A stretch of DNA of 35,180 bases from contig JANWJD010000059.1 of NCBI GenBank assembly GCA_025449555.1, forward strand, positions 1 to 35,180, read 5' to 3'. Below are positions 1-7,372 of the stretch, one piece after another (the first letter of the stretch is position 1; each line of letters starts with the position of its first letter). Source of the stretch: Chloroflexota bacterium. GTDB taxonomy: Bacteria; Chloroflexota; UBA5177. The translations under genes were made by a program, and so were the position numbers. A model generated the notes under the pieces. The model had not been told where the DNA came from. It worked only from the letters and a program-made list of their open reading frames with translations, and did not search any database.

Positions 1-164
<164 letters not shown>

Positions 165-193
165 TCAGTCACGATATGGGTCACACAGTTCCA

Positions 194-267
194 TGGCTGG
201 GGCGGCAGGATTCGAACCTACGATCGCGGATCCAAAGTCCGCTGCCTTACCGCTTGGCCACGCCCCA
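194..267 (-). tRNA. tRNA-Gln (anticodon TTG), CCA encoded
   Basis: On the minus strand the sequence folds as a full cloverleaf. The 7-bp acceptor stem TGGGGCG/CGCCCCA has the U1-A72 pair typical of glutamine tRNAs. The anticodon stem GCGGA/TCCGC encloses the loop CTTTGGA (anticodon TTG), and the T arm contains GGTTCGAATCC. The discriminator is G and the 3' CCA is encoded (positions 196-194). It is 74 nt including CCA. A strong -35/-10 pair lies just upstream, and glmU follows 62 nt downstream. Confidence 0.96.
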
Positions 268-277
268 CCGACGCTCG

Positions 278-307
278 ATTGTAGGGTCTGCCTGGACAAA
301 CGGTCAA
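278..307 (-). promoter_or_regulatory. Sigma-70-type promoter of tRNA-Gln
   Basis: Read on the minus strand, TTGACC (307-302) and TACAAT (283-278) are separated by 18 nt. The predicted transcription start falls a few bases before the tRNA 5' end at 267, as expected for a tRNA promoter. It may also feed glmU by read-through. Confidence 0.75.
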
Positions 308-416
308 TCTTTACGATGGCGGCGATAGGCGTCGGTACGCAGGTCGATCCCGTCATCGCGGCGTGATTCAGCGGAGAATAGGAGTGCCTCCCCGAGGCCG
401 GGCTGATTGCCGAAGC

Positions 417-436
417 GGATTCGCGGATGCGAATCC
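417..436. repeat. Perfect inverted repeat upstream of sugar ABC locus
   Basis: GGATTCGC (417-424) and GCGAATCC (429-436) are exact reverse complements separated by GGAT. The repeat lies about 250 bp before the substrate-binding-protein gene and is followed by TTGCAAAACATTTACA. It could be an operator for a local regulator or a small hairpin. There is no T-tract, so an intrinsic terminator is unlikely. Confidence 0.5.
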
Positions 437-687
437 TTGCAAAACATTTACATACGTGACCGGCACCGGCTCTGCCGGGGGTATCACCCGGTACACTGGT
501 ACACCGGCTGGTCTCTTCTATCCCGGTCGCCGAGCGGCGCACCCTGCTATCCTGTCCCACTGTGGATACCCGCTATGAATGTTTGCACGGAATCATTGCG
601 TACGAGACCAGGTCGAGGAACAAGCCGCTCGCCGGCAGCGCACCTCTTGTTGGCATGTAAATATCATGGCGCCGGAAGATTGGGCTC

Positions 688-2094
688 ATGATGTTCACGG
701 GTGAGCGAACAATACCGCGTGTGGCTCGTTCTCGGCCCCGTATCTCTGTTCCCGCCCGTATAGTGTCGTGGGCCGTCGCCGCCGGCGTGTTCCTCCTGTC
801 CACGGTTCTTGTCGGATGCTCCAATGGGAGCGGGGCTTCCGCTCACACACTCCAGATCTGGTACAGCACGGATGATCCGGTTGAGCGGATATGGTCGCAG
901 CAGCTTGCTCGCCGGTTCGAGCACCTTCATCCGGGTGTGCACGTCAACCTGCGGGACTACTCCTTTGAAGATCTCAACACCAAACTGCAGCTCGCACTTT
1001 CGGCGGGCGATCCGCCGGACCTCGCCTATGTCACGCCGAGAGGTCCGGGCATTCCCGCGTACATCGGTGCCCACCAGCTCCGCGACCTGTCGGAGCCCGC
1101 GCGCACGCAGCATTGGGCGCAGAAACTGCGACCCGGGCTGCTTGCCGCATACAACGCACCTTTCCGATATTTCGGAGCGGCGCCGGGCAGCATCGTCGCT
1201 GTGCCGACCTCATTGGCAGCAGTCGGCATCCTCTACAATCAGCGCTTGCTCCATCGACTACACCTCAGCGTGCCCCATACTTTCGCTGCTTTCGAAACCG
1301 CACTGGCACGAGCGAAACAGGCAGGTTACACGCCAATCGGCATGGGAAACGCGGATGGCTGGCTCGGCGATGACTGGTACCTCACACTCGTAAACGCCTC
1401 GGTGCCAGGCTCGGTACTGGCGCCAGAGCAGCATCTGAGTAAAGCGTTTAACTTTCAGAGGGCACCGTTTGTAGCAGCCGCCGGCACACTCCAACGCTGG
1501 TCGAATCGTGGCTATTTCACGACGGACTTCGGCGGGATGGATGCACAGGAAGGAATCGATCTCTTTTTTCATGGCAAGACGCTCTTTCAGCTGATCTCGA
1601 GTTCTGAGAATTCTCAGATCGCTCAGGACCAGCAACGGACCGGGCTGCAGATTGGAGTCTTTTCGTTTCCACGTGCTCAGGGCGGTGGCGTTATGCCGTT
1701 GAGCGGCTATCTGGGATGGGTCGTACCGGCTGCCGCCAAGAATCCTACCGAGGCAATTTCCTTCATCGATACGCTGCTCTCACCACAAACTCCACAGCTA
1801 CTCGAACGGCACGGCGTGCTCCCGGCGCATGCATCTCACGCAGGAGAGGGAACCGGCTCGAGTGCCAACGCGACCTGGCAGCAGCAGTACCTCACGGCCC
1901 TGCATACGGCCCATCCCGGCGTCTACCTGGACGCCGCACCTGTCGCTAACCTCAATGCCACCATGGAGGCGAACGTGCAATTGCTCCTTCAGGGCTATGA
2001 AGCACCCGCGTTCCTGGTCAAGAGCCTGCAGGAGGTTTACACGTCGCATGGCAAGCACGGCGGAAGCCCCGCGCGCATCGACGGCGAGTACTGA
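688..2094 (+). CDS. Sugar ABC transporter substrate-binding lipoprotein
   Basis: This is a family 1 extracellular solute-binding protein (SBP_bac_1, CUT1 carbohydrate importers) that should capture oligosaccharides outside the membrane. The N-terminus has a basic region, a hydrophobic segment and the lipobox LVGC with the lipidated Cys at residue 44. The mature protein opens with a strand (TLQIWYSTDD), followed by the family pattern of a long helix and LSAGDPPDLAYVTP. Its length of 468 aa is normal. I chose ATG 688, with GGAAG about 10 nt upstream; ATG 691 is an alternative. The end overlaps the permease gene if that starts at 2048. Its neighbours (permease, anchored protein, secreted GH5) suggest that the ligand is a product of GH5 hydrolysis. 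The substrate cannot be read from sequence. Confidence 0.9.
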   Translation: MMFTGERTIPRVARSRPRISVPARIVSWAVAAGVFLLSTVLVGCSNGSGASAHTLQIWYSTDDPVERIWSQQLARRFEHLHPGVHVNLRDYSFEDLNTKLQLALSAGDPPDLAYVTPRGPGIPAYIGAHQLRDLSEPARTQHWAQKLRPGLLAAYNAPFRYFGAAPGSIVAVPTSLAAVGILYNQRLLHRLHLSVPHTFAAFETALARAKQAGYTPIGMGNADGWLGDDWYLTLVNASVPGSVLAPEQHLSKAFNFQRAPFVAAAGTLQRWSNRGYFTTDFGGMDAQEGIDLFFHGKTLFQLISSSENSQIAQDQQRTGLQIGVFSFPRAQGGGVMPLSGYLGWVVPAAAKNPTEAISFIDTLLSPQTPQLLERHGVLPAHASHAGEGTGSSANATWQQQYLTALHTAHPGVYLDAAPVANLNATMEANVQLLLQGYEAPAFLVKSLQEVYTSHGKHGGSPARIDGEY

Positions 2095-3877
2095 TCTGCG
2101 GGCCGATATCATCCCGTCCTCTCCGCATACAGTGCCGCCCACCCCCCAACCCCGGCGTCGAGCGCTCGACGCCGGCTTCTACCTCACTCCCGCGCTGCTC
2201 GTGTACAGCCTGTTTCTCCTGTGGCCACTCGTGCAGGTGGTCTGGCTTTCGTTTCACCAGTGGAACGGATACGGCCGCCAGATCTGGATTGGCAGTGAGA
2301 ACTTTACGACCTTACTGGCGGATCCGGTTTTCCGCACGACTCTGGGCCATAGCGGGCTGTGGGAACTGAGTGGGGCACTCGTCCCATCCGGATTGGGCCT
2401 CGCGCTGGCACTTGGCCTGCGGCGGGCCCACGTGCGCCACGGGGCGCTGATCGCGCTTTTCGTACCGGCGCTTCTGCCTGCCACGGTGATCGCCGCTCTC
2501 TGGGTCCTGGTATACTCCCCCCTCTCCGGCCTGCTCAACACGGGACTTCGCTGGTCGGGCCTGGGTGCATTGGCATCGGATTGGCTGGGCGATCCACATC
2601 TCGCGCTCGGCGCGCTCTTCGTCGCCTGGCTGTGGTCTGCCATCGGCGTGGGGACCGTCCTCTTCTGGAGCGCTCTGGGAGCGATCGACCAGGAGTATTA
2701 TTTGCTGGCACGGGCCGAGGGAGCAGGTCCGTTCTGGCGCTTCCGCCACGTCACTGTGCCCGGACTGTCTCGCATGGGCGGCGTGGCGTTAGTCGTGAAC
2801 GCGGCGTTGGCGGCGCAAGTGTTCGACCTGGTCTTCGTGACCACGGGTGGTGGACCCGGCTATGCCACCATGCTGCTACCGATCGACACATACGGACGAG
2901 CGTTCGGCGGTTTCACGGGTCAGGGCGCAGCCGCGGCCTGCTTTCAGGTCGCGTTTGGATTCGTCCTGGCGGGGGTCGCCTTGCTGATAAGTCGCACAGG
3001 CGCACCGCTTCAATTGGGTGAGCCGACCTCCGGCGCCGAAGGCCGAGCGCAGGGTCGAATCATGTGGAGCGCCGTGGTGTGGGGTGTGGTCGGCGTGCTT
3101 CTGTTGCCGGAACTCTGGTTGCTGATCGCGGCTGTCGAGCCCGGCCGGGACTTCGCGCTCTCCGGCGGGTGGCAGATCCCGGACCTTCAGTCGTGGACCG
3201 GTGGGAATTTCTCCGCCGCCTGGAATGCCGGTATGGGACAGGCCATGGTAACCAGCCTGCTGCTCGCGCTCGGTGTTCTGGCCGTCACACTCCTACTCTC
3301 CACGCCGGCGGCATTCGCCCTGGCCTATCTGGTTCGCGTGCCCGCCTGGCGCTTCGGCATCCTGGGCGTATTGATTCTTGGTCTGGTACAGCCCATGCCG
3401 GTGTTGATCATCCCGCTCTTCACGCTCTTGCATGATTTCGGCTTGCTCAATACGATCTGGGGCATCGCATTTCCAGAAATCGCGCAGGCGCTTCCCTTCG
3501 GCGTCCTGCTGCTCTGGGCGGCCTTTCGAGCCCAGCCGGTGGAGATCTTGCAGGCCGCGGAAGTCGATGGGGCGTCTCCGTTCCAGCGTCTGCTGCGCGT
3601 GGCGCTCCCGCTAGCGCGACCTACTATCGCCGCGGTTGCCATTTGGGCCTTTGTGTCGTCATGGAATCAGTACCTGCTGCCGACCGTCGTATCGCAGGAT
3701 GGCTCCCTCCAGACCGTTCCTACGCTGCTGGGAACCTTCCTGGGACGGTACAACACCGCGTACGGGCCTCTGGCGGCCGGCTCGGCGCTTGCAATCGTAC
3801 CCACGCTAGCGCTGGTCCTGGCGCTCCGGCTTCCAGCCGGCTTGGGACTGCAACGCGCGTTCAGGGCACCGCGGTGA
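2048..3877 (+). CDS. Fused MalF-MalG-type sugar ABC permease
   Basis: One continuous frame encodes both membrane subunits of a CUT1 sugar importer. The first half (about residues 45-320) is MalF/UgpA-like, with RPLVQVVW-type opening replaced by LLWPLVQVVWLSF and an EAA loop at residues ~216-235 (YYLLARAEGAGPF). The second half begins near Met339 (position 3062) and is MalG/UgpE-like, with an EAA loop from residue 499 (ILQAAEVDGASPF). Each half has about six membrane segments. The ~26-residue linker would be cytoplasmic, which suits the topology of both halves. I chose ATG 2048 because AGGAGG lies 12 nt upstream; GTG 2132 is an alternative start. The internal ATG at 3062 has a weak AGGG before it, so some separate MalG-like product is possible. 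Standard homologues are two ~280-310-aa proteins. No ATPase gene is adjacent. Confidence 0.88.
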   Translation: MASTAEAPRASTASTDLRADIIPSSPHTVPPTPQPRRRALDAGFYLTPALLVYSLFLLWPLVQVVWLSFHQWNGYGRQIWIGSENFTTLLADPVFRTTLGHSGLWELSGALVPSGLGLALALGLRRAHVRHGALIALFVPALLPATVIAALWVLVYSPLSGLLNTGLRWSGLGALASDWLGDPHLALGALFVAWLWSAIGVGTVLFWSALGAIDQEYYLLARAEGAGPFWRFRHVTVPGLSRMGGVALVVNAALAAQVFDLVFVTTGGGPGYATMLLPIDTYGRAFGGFTGQGAAAACFQVAFGFVLAGVALLISRTGAPLQLGEPTSGAEGRAQGRIMWSAVVWGVVGVLLLPELWLLIAAVEPGRDFALSGGWQIPDLQSWTGGNFSAAWNAGMGQAMVTSLLLALGVLAVTLLLSTPAAFALAYLVRVPAWRFGILGVLILGLVQPMPVLIIPLFTLLHDFGLLNTIWGIAFPEIAQALPFGVLLLWAAFRAQPVEILQAAEVDGASPFQRLLRVALPLARPTIAAVAIWAFVSSWNQYLLPTVVSQDGSLQTVPTLLGTFLGRYNTAYGPLAAGSALAIVPTLALVLALRLPAGLGLQRAFRAPR

Positions 3878-4749
3878 AGGGTATCCTGCCGGCACTGTTC
3901 GTGTCCGTCGTTCTGGCAGGCGCCACGCCGATGGTGACGCTGGGAGCTCCACGCGGCGCGGTGCCCCACTACACGCCGACCATCACCGGGGTGGTGTCGG
4001 GATTCCGCCTGGCCGGCCTCGAGCCGGATGGAGATCCACTCGATCAGGTAGTGTTGCAAACCGAACTGTCGCCGTCCGCCGGCCTGCCTCGATTGCATTT
4101 GGTGGTCGATTCGTATCTCGAGAACTTCAAGCCGGATACGACGCCGATCTTACCCGACCTGTTGAACCCCAAACAGACCGCTCAAAATTTGGGCGGCTTT
4201 CTGCAGGGAAAGGTGCTGCTAACCGACGATGCGGGTACTGTCCTGGCACTTGGGAGCTTCCTGGCCGAGGCATTCATCGGGAATTCGTCGAATCACGCGG
4301 TGATGAGGCTGTACGGCTCGGGCCGGGGATACGGAGGCAAAGGCGCGCTGAAAGGGAGCTTCACGTTGCACAAAGATGGAAGTCTGGTGGGAGCACTCCG
4401 GGGAACACTGACCCTTCCTGCCGCTGCGCTTAACCAGATTCGCCGGCGTACCGACCCGCCGGTACACAGGTTCGGATCGGCGTTACTGAAGAGGATTATT
4501 TCCACAGTATCCGTGCAACCGGCTCCCATGATGGGCAGGGCTTCCACCGGCACCAAAGGAGCACCGTTACATACCAGCTTCGGTACACCGACGGCGACCA
4601 AACAGGTGGCACCGCAGCCTGCAAGTGGCACCAGCGGTCGGCACATTTCACCGTGGACGGTCGCTGCGCTCCTGGGGGCTGCCGTGTCATTCATCGCCGC
4701 CGCCATTCTGTGGTGGAAGGGGCGCGCGCAACCGCAGACAGCGGGTTAA
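3874..4749 (+). CDS. Secreted, C-terminally membrane-anchored protein of unknown function
   Basis: I do not recognise the family. The 291-aa product has an N-terminal signal sequence (hydrophobic residues ~4-24, likely cleavage after TLGA). A ~180-residue domain follows, rich in predicted strands, with a glycine-rich stretch GSGRGYGGKGALKGSF and a strand ending ALRGTLTLP. Next come a Ser/Thr/Pro-rich stalk (about 215-258) and a C-terminal transmembrane helix ending WWKGR, so the domain should sit outside the cell. The alternating glycine/strand pattern is reminiscent of dirigent/allene-oxide-cyclase barrels, but that is only an impression. GTG 3874 overlaps the permease stop as GTGA, with AGGG upstream, so translation is probably coupled to the fused permease. 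The context suggests a surface accessory to glycan capture or GH5 action. Confidence 0.75.
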   Translation: MKGILPALFVSVVLAGATPMVTLGAPRGAVPHYTPTITGVVSGFRLAGLEPDGDPLDQVVLQTELSPSAGLPRLHLVVDSYLENFKPDTTPILPDLLNPKQTAQNLGGFLQGKVLLTDDAGTVLALGSFLAEAFIGNSSNHAVMRLYGSGRGYGGKGALKGSFTLHKDGSLVGALRGTLTLPAAALNQIRRRTDPPVHRFGSALLKRIISTVSVQPAPMMGRASTGTKGAPLHTSFGTPTATKQVAPQPASGTSGRHISPWTVAALLGAAVSFIAAAILWWKGRAQPQTAG

Positions 4750-4806
4750 CCGGTCCGGACAGTGTACGATGGCAGGAACCCCACCTCCGATTCCTCGATG
4801 GGGTAA

Positions 4807-7194
4807 ATGTCAGTAGTGCGTTTGTCGATACTTCACTCACTTCGCGCGGTTCTCTCTCGCTGCAGGTTCGCCGTCGCCGTCATGCTTATACTCGCCGTCA
4901 CCATGAGCGCCACGGTGGGTCAGGCTCATCTCATGGTTGCGGCGACCCCGCCGACCGGTCTGCCGCAGCCCCGATCCCTCGCGATTCCACTGCACGTATT
5001 CCCGCGTGGAGCCGCGGTTCACGGCGCTCCTGCCTCGAATGAGCAAGCCGCCACGGCCACCGGCCTGCACACGCTCTCGCTTGCACAGTTGGGGCGCGTC
5101 GAAGGCTACGCCCAAACGGCCCGCTGGAATCTGCCGGCGCAGCAGCGACACGTTTATCCAGCGTCGCTCCAGTACGAGGCCTCGATCTTTGCAACCCCCG
5201 GTGATGCGACGGACGCCACGACCGATGCTCAGGCCTCGCTCTGGGAAACAGGTAAACCGATCCGTGTGACCGGGATCCCCGTCCCGGTGTTCTCGCTCCA
5301 GAGCCGAGGCGGCTTCACGTCAATTGCCGTCGCCTCGACGTCCGGATCCATCGAGTCCGAGTTAGTACTGCGGTACAGTGATCGCGTGACCGGGGCAGTC
5401 GAACAATCGAGTCTGCGGCAGCTTGCACACCTCTGGATCGCCGCGAACGCGGTGGAAGCACGTCTCGCCCTTCCCAGTCCGGCAGCACCACCGACGGTTC
5501 GGCCGACCCCGAACGTATTCCTGGCGCCGAACGGCACCGGGCCGGTCATCAAGAGCCCATCGCTCATGGTGCTCGATCCATCACTCCTCGGCGATGCTTC
5601 AACTCAACTGCATGGCGGGGCCTTTCGGCCGTCCAGTCCGCCGGCAATTGCAGCCAGTTCCCATCCCTCGACGGCCGTGATCTCGCTCGGCTCCCTATCC
5701 CGTTATGTCGAATTAGCCGAGGTAGGGAGTCGAGATGACCTCTACGATTCAGCCTCGTTGTTCACGAGTGCTGCCGAGGCACGCGCCGCCTACGACAACT
5801 TGGTGCGCTCCAATGCGACATTGCGGCTGAGCGCACTTCCTCTCGGAGTCAGCCCCACCAGCCTCCAGCGTCTGACCTCCGCCGATGCGGTTCGTGCCTG
5901 GCAACTGGGGCATGAAACCGTACTGGTCGCCCTGTGGCAAAACGTGGTGATCGTCCTCGCACTTCGTGGCCCGGATCCGGGTTCACTGCCGTCGACGGCC
6001 GATCTGCTCCTTTCCACCGTGCCCTCCTGGCTCCACGCCGCGGGGACGCAGATGGTGGACGCAACCAATACCCCGGTGCACCTCACAGGGTTGAACTGGT
6101 ACGGCGCGGAACAGCAGGATTTTGTGGTGGGCGGCCTCGATTACGAGCCGTATCAAGCAATTCTCTGGACCATCAAACGTGCGGGCTGCAACACCATCCG
6201 TCTCCCATTCTCGGATCAGTTGGTGGAACAGAATCCGGTTGTTACGGCACACGTGGGGGCGAATCCCGAGCTAGCGGGGCTACACGCGCTGGATGTGTTC
6301 GACCGCATCGTGGCCTATGCCGGCGCGATCGGCCTCTCGGTCATCCTGGACAACCATCGCTCCGACGCGGGTTGGAGCTCCGAGGAAAACGGCCTCTGGT
6401 ACACACCCGCCTATCCCGAGAGCGCCTTCGACCGTGATTGGACCACGATGGCACAGCGGTACGCGGGTAACACTGTCGTGATCGCAGCCGACCTCCGAAA
6501 CGAGCCGCATGGCGCCGCACGGTGGGCCAACGGTGATCCCTCGACCGACTGGAAAGCGGCAGCCGAGCGCGCGGGTAATACCGTGCTCGCATCCAATCCA
6601 CAGCTTCTGATCATGGTAGAGGGGGTGCAGTACTCCGGGACAGCGCCCAGCTACTGGTGGGGTGGGAACCTGATGGGTGTGGCAACTGCACCCGTTTCGC
6701 TGCAATTTGCGGATGGTTCGTCGGCCCGAAGTCAGCTCGTGTACTCAACGCACGACTACGGGGTGGACAATTGCAGCACCGGTTGCCCCTGGTTCAATTC
6801 GACCACCAGCTATGCAAGCCTGGCGGCGACCTGGGACCAGTATTGGGGATATATCACGGCGGATGCCTCGCGTCCGTACGCTGCTCCCGTCTGGGTCGGC
6901 GAGTTTGGAACCTGCAATTACAACGTGGGTTGCGTGTCGGATTCGATCCCTGGATCGCAAGGACAGTGGTTTCAAAGTCTCGTCCAATACATCGGCAGTA
7001 AGCACCTGGGCTGGGCGTACTGGTCGGCCAATGCCACGCAATCGACCGGGGGAACTCGCACCTATGGAACGCTGGATTGGTACGGATTCTTCCAGCCGAA
7101 TTGGACGGCCCCGGTCCCGTGGCTCACAGAAGCCCTGCGGACCATTCAGACCGACACCGGTGTGTCCGGACCACCATCGGGAGGGGCCGGATAG
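4807..7194 (+). CDS. Secreted glycoside hydrolase family 5 enzyme with novel N-terminal region
   Basis: This is a 795-aa extracellular glycosidase. The C-terminal domain (about 413-785) is a GH5-type TIM barrel. It opens with HLTGLNWYG, carries a conserved NTIRLPFSD strand and VILDNHRSD, has the acid/base Glu566 in LRNEPHG and the nucleophile Glu699 in VWVGEFGTC. GH5 enzymes are retaining endo-beta-glycanases (cellulase, mannanase and others); the exact substrate is not readable. A signal segment covers residues ~18-45. Residues ~85-410 are not a known carbohydrate-binding module that I recognise. They look like two diverged copies of one alpha/beta unit, split by a Pro-rich linker near 220-245. 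The start lies 57 nt after the upstream gene, with no strong ribosome-binding site. Its place behind a sugar importer suggests that released oligosaccharides are taken up by it. Confidence 0.9.
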   Translation: MSVVRLSILHSLRAVLSRCRFAVAVMLILAVTMSATVGQAHLMVAATPPTGLPQPRSLAIPLHVFPRGAAVHGAPASNEQAATATGLHTLSLAQLGRVEGYAQTARWNLPAQQRHVYPASLQYEASIFATPGDATDATTDAQASLWETGKPIRVTGIPVPVFSLQSRGGFTSIAVASTSGSIESELVLRYSDRVTGAVEQSSLRQLAHLWIAANAVEARLALPSPAAPPTVRPTPNVFLAPNGTGPVIKSPSLMVLDPSLLGDASTQLHGGAFRPSSPPAIAASSHPSTAVISLGSLSRYVELAEVGSRDDLYDSASLFTSAAEARAAYDNLVRSNATLRLSALPLGVSPTSLQRLTSADAVRAWQLGHETVLVALWQNVVIVLALRGPDPGSLPSTADLLLSTVPSWLHAAGTQMVDATNTPVHLTGLNWYGAEQQDFVVGGLDYEPYQAILWTIKRAGCNTIRLPFSDQLVEQNPVVTAHVGANPELAGLHALDVFDRIVAYAGAIGLSVILDNHRSDAGWSSEENGLWYTPAYPESAFDRDWTTMAQRYAGNTVVIAADLRNEPHGAARWANGDPSTDWKAAAERAGNTVLASNPQLLIMVEGVQYSGTAPSYWWGGNLMGVATAPVSLQFADGSSARSQLVYSTHDYGVDNCSTGCPWFNSTTSYASLAATWDQYWGYITADASRPYAAPVWVGEFGTCNYNVGCVSDSIPGSQGQWFQSLVQYIGSKHLGWAYWSANATQSTGGTRTYGTLDWYGFFQPNWTAPVPWLTEALRTIQTDTGVSGPPSGGAG

Positions 7195-7372
7195 CGGGGC
7201 TCGGAGATGCACCGGGCTGGAATCGGCCTGACGCGTCTGCACCGGTTGCTGCACCTCTCTACGTGTTGTTAGCGTGTAGATGCCGCATCGAAGCTCGGAA
7301 CAATCGCATTGGGCTGTCGACTGCGTCATCGTGCGCCCCGCTTGAGTAGGAGAACGTTGAAGGAGAGGGTGA

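Larger units (their letters stand above)
268..687. other. 420-bp divergent intergenic region
   Basis: The region separates the minus-strand tRNA-Gln/glmU from the plus-strand sugar ABC locus. It holds the tRNA promoter (278-307) and a perfect 8-bp inverted repeat (417-436), followed by an AT-richer patch around 437-460. I could not identify a convincing -35/-10 pair for the plus-strand operon. The short open frames inside show no ribosome-binding site or recognisable protein. Confidence 0.6.

Noticed and set aside
165-560. 131-codon minus-strand frame across the tRNA-Gln gene
   Set aside because: It translates the tRNA itself and the flanking control DNA; no protein features.
1829-2047. Upstream part of the long frame leading into the fused permease
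   Set aside because: It lies wholly within the binding-protein gene in another frame; the first supported start is ATG 2048 with AGGAGG.
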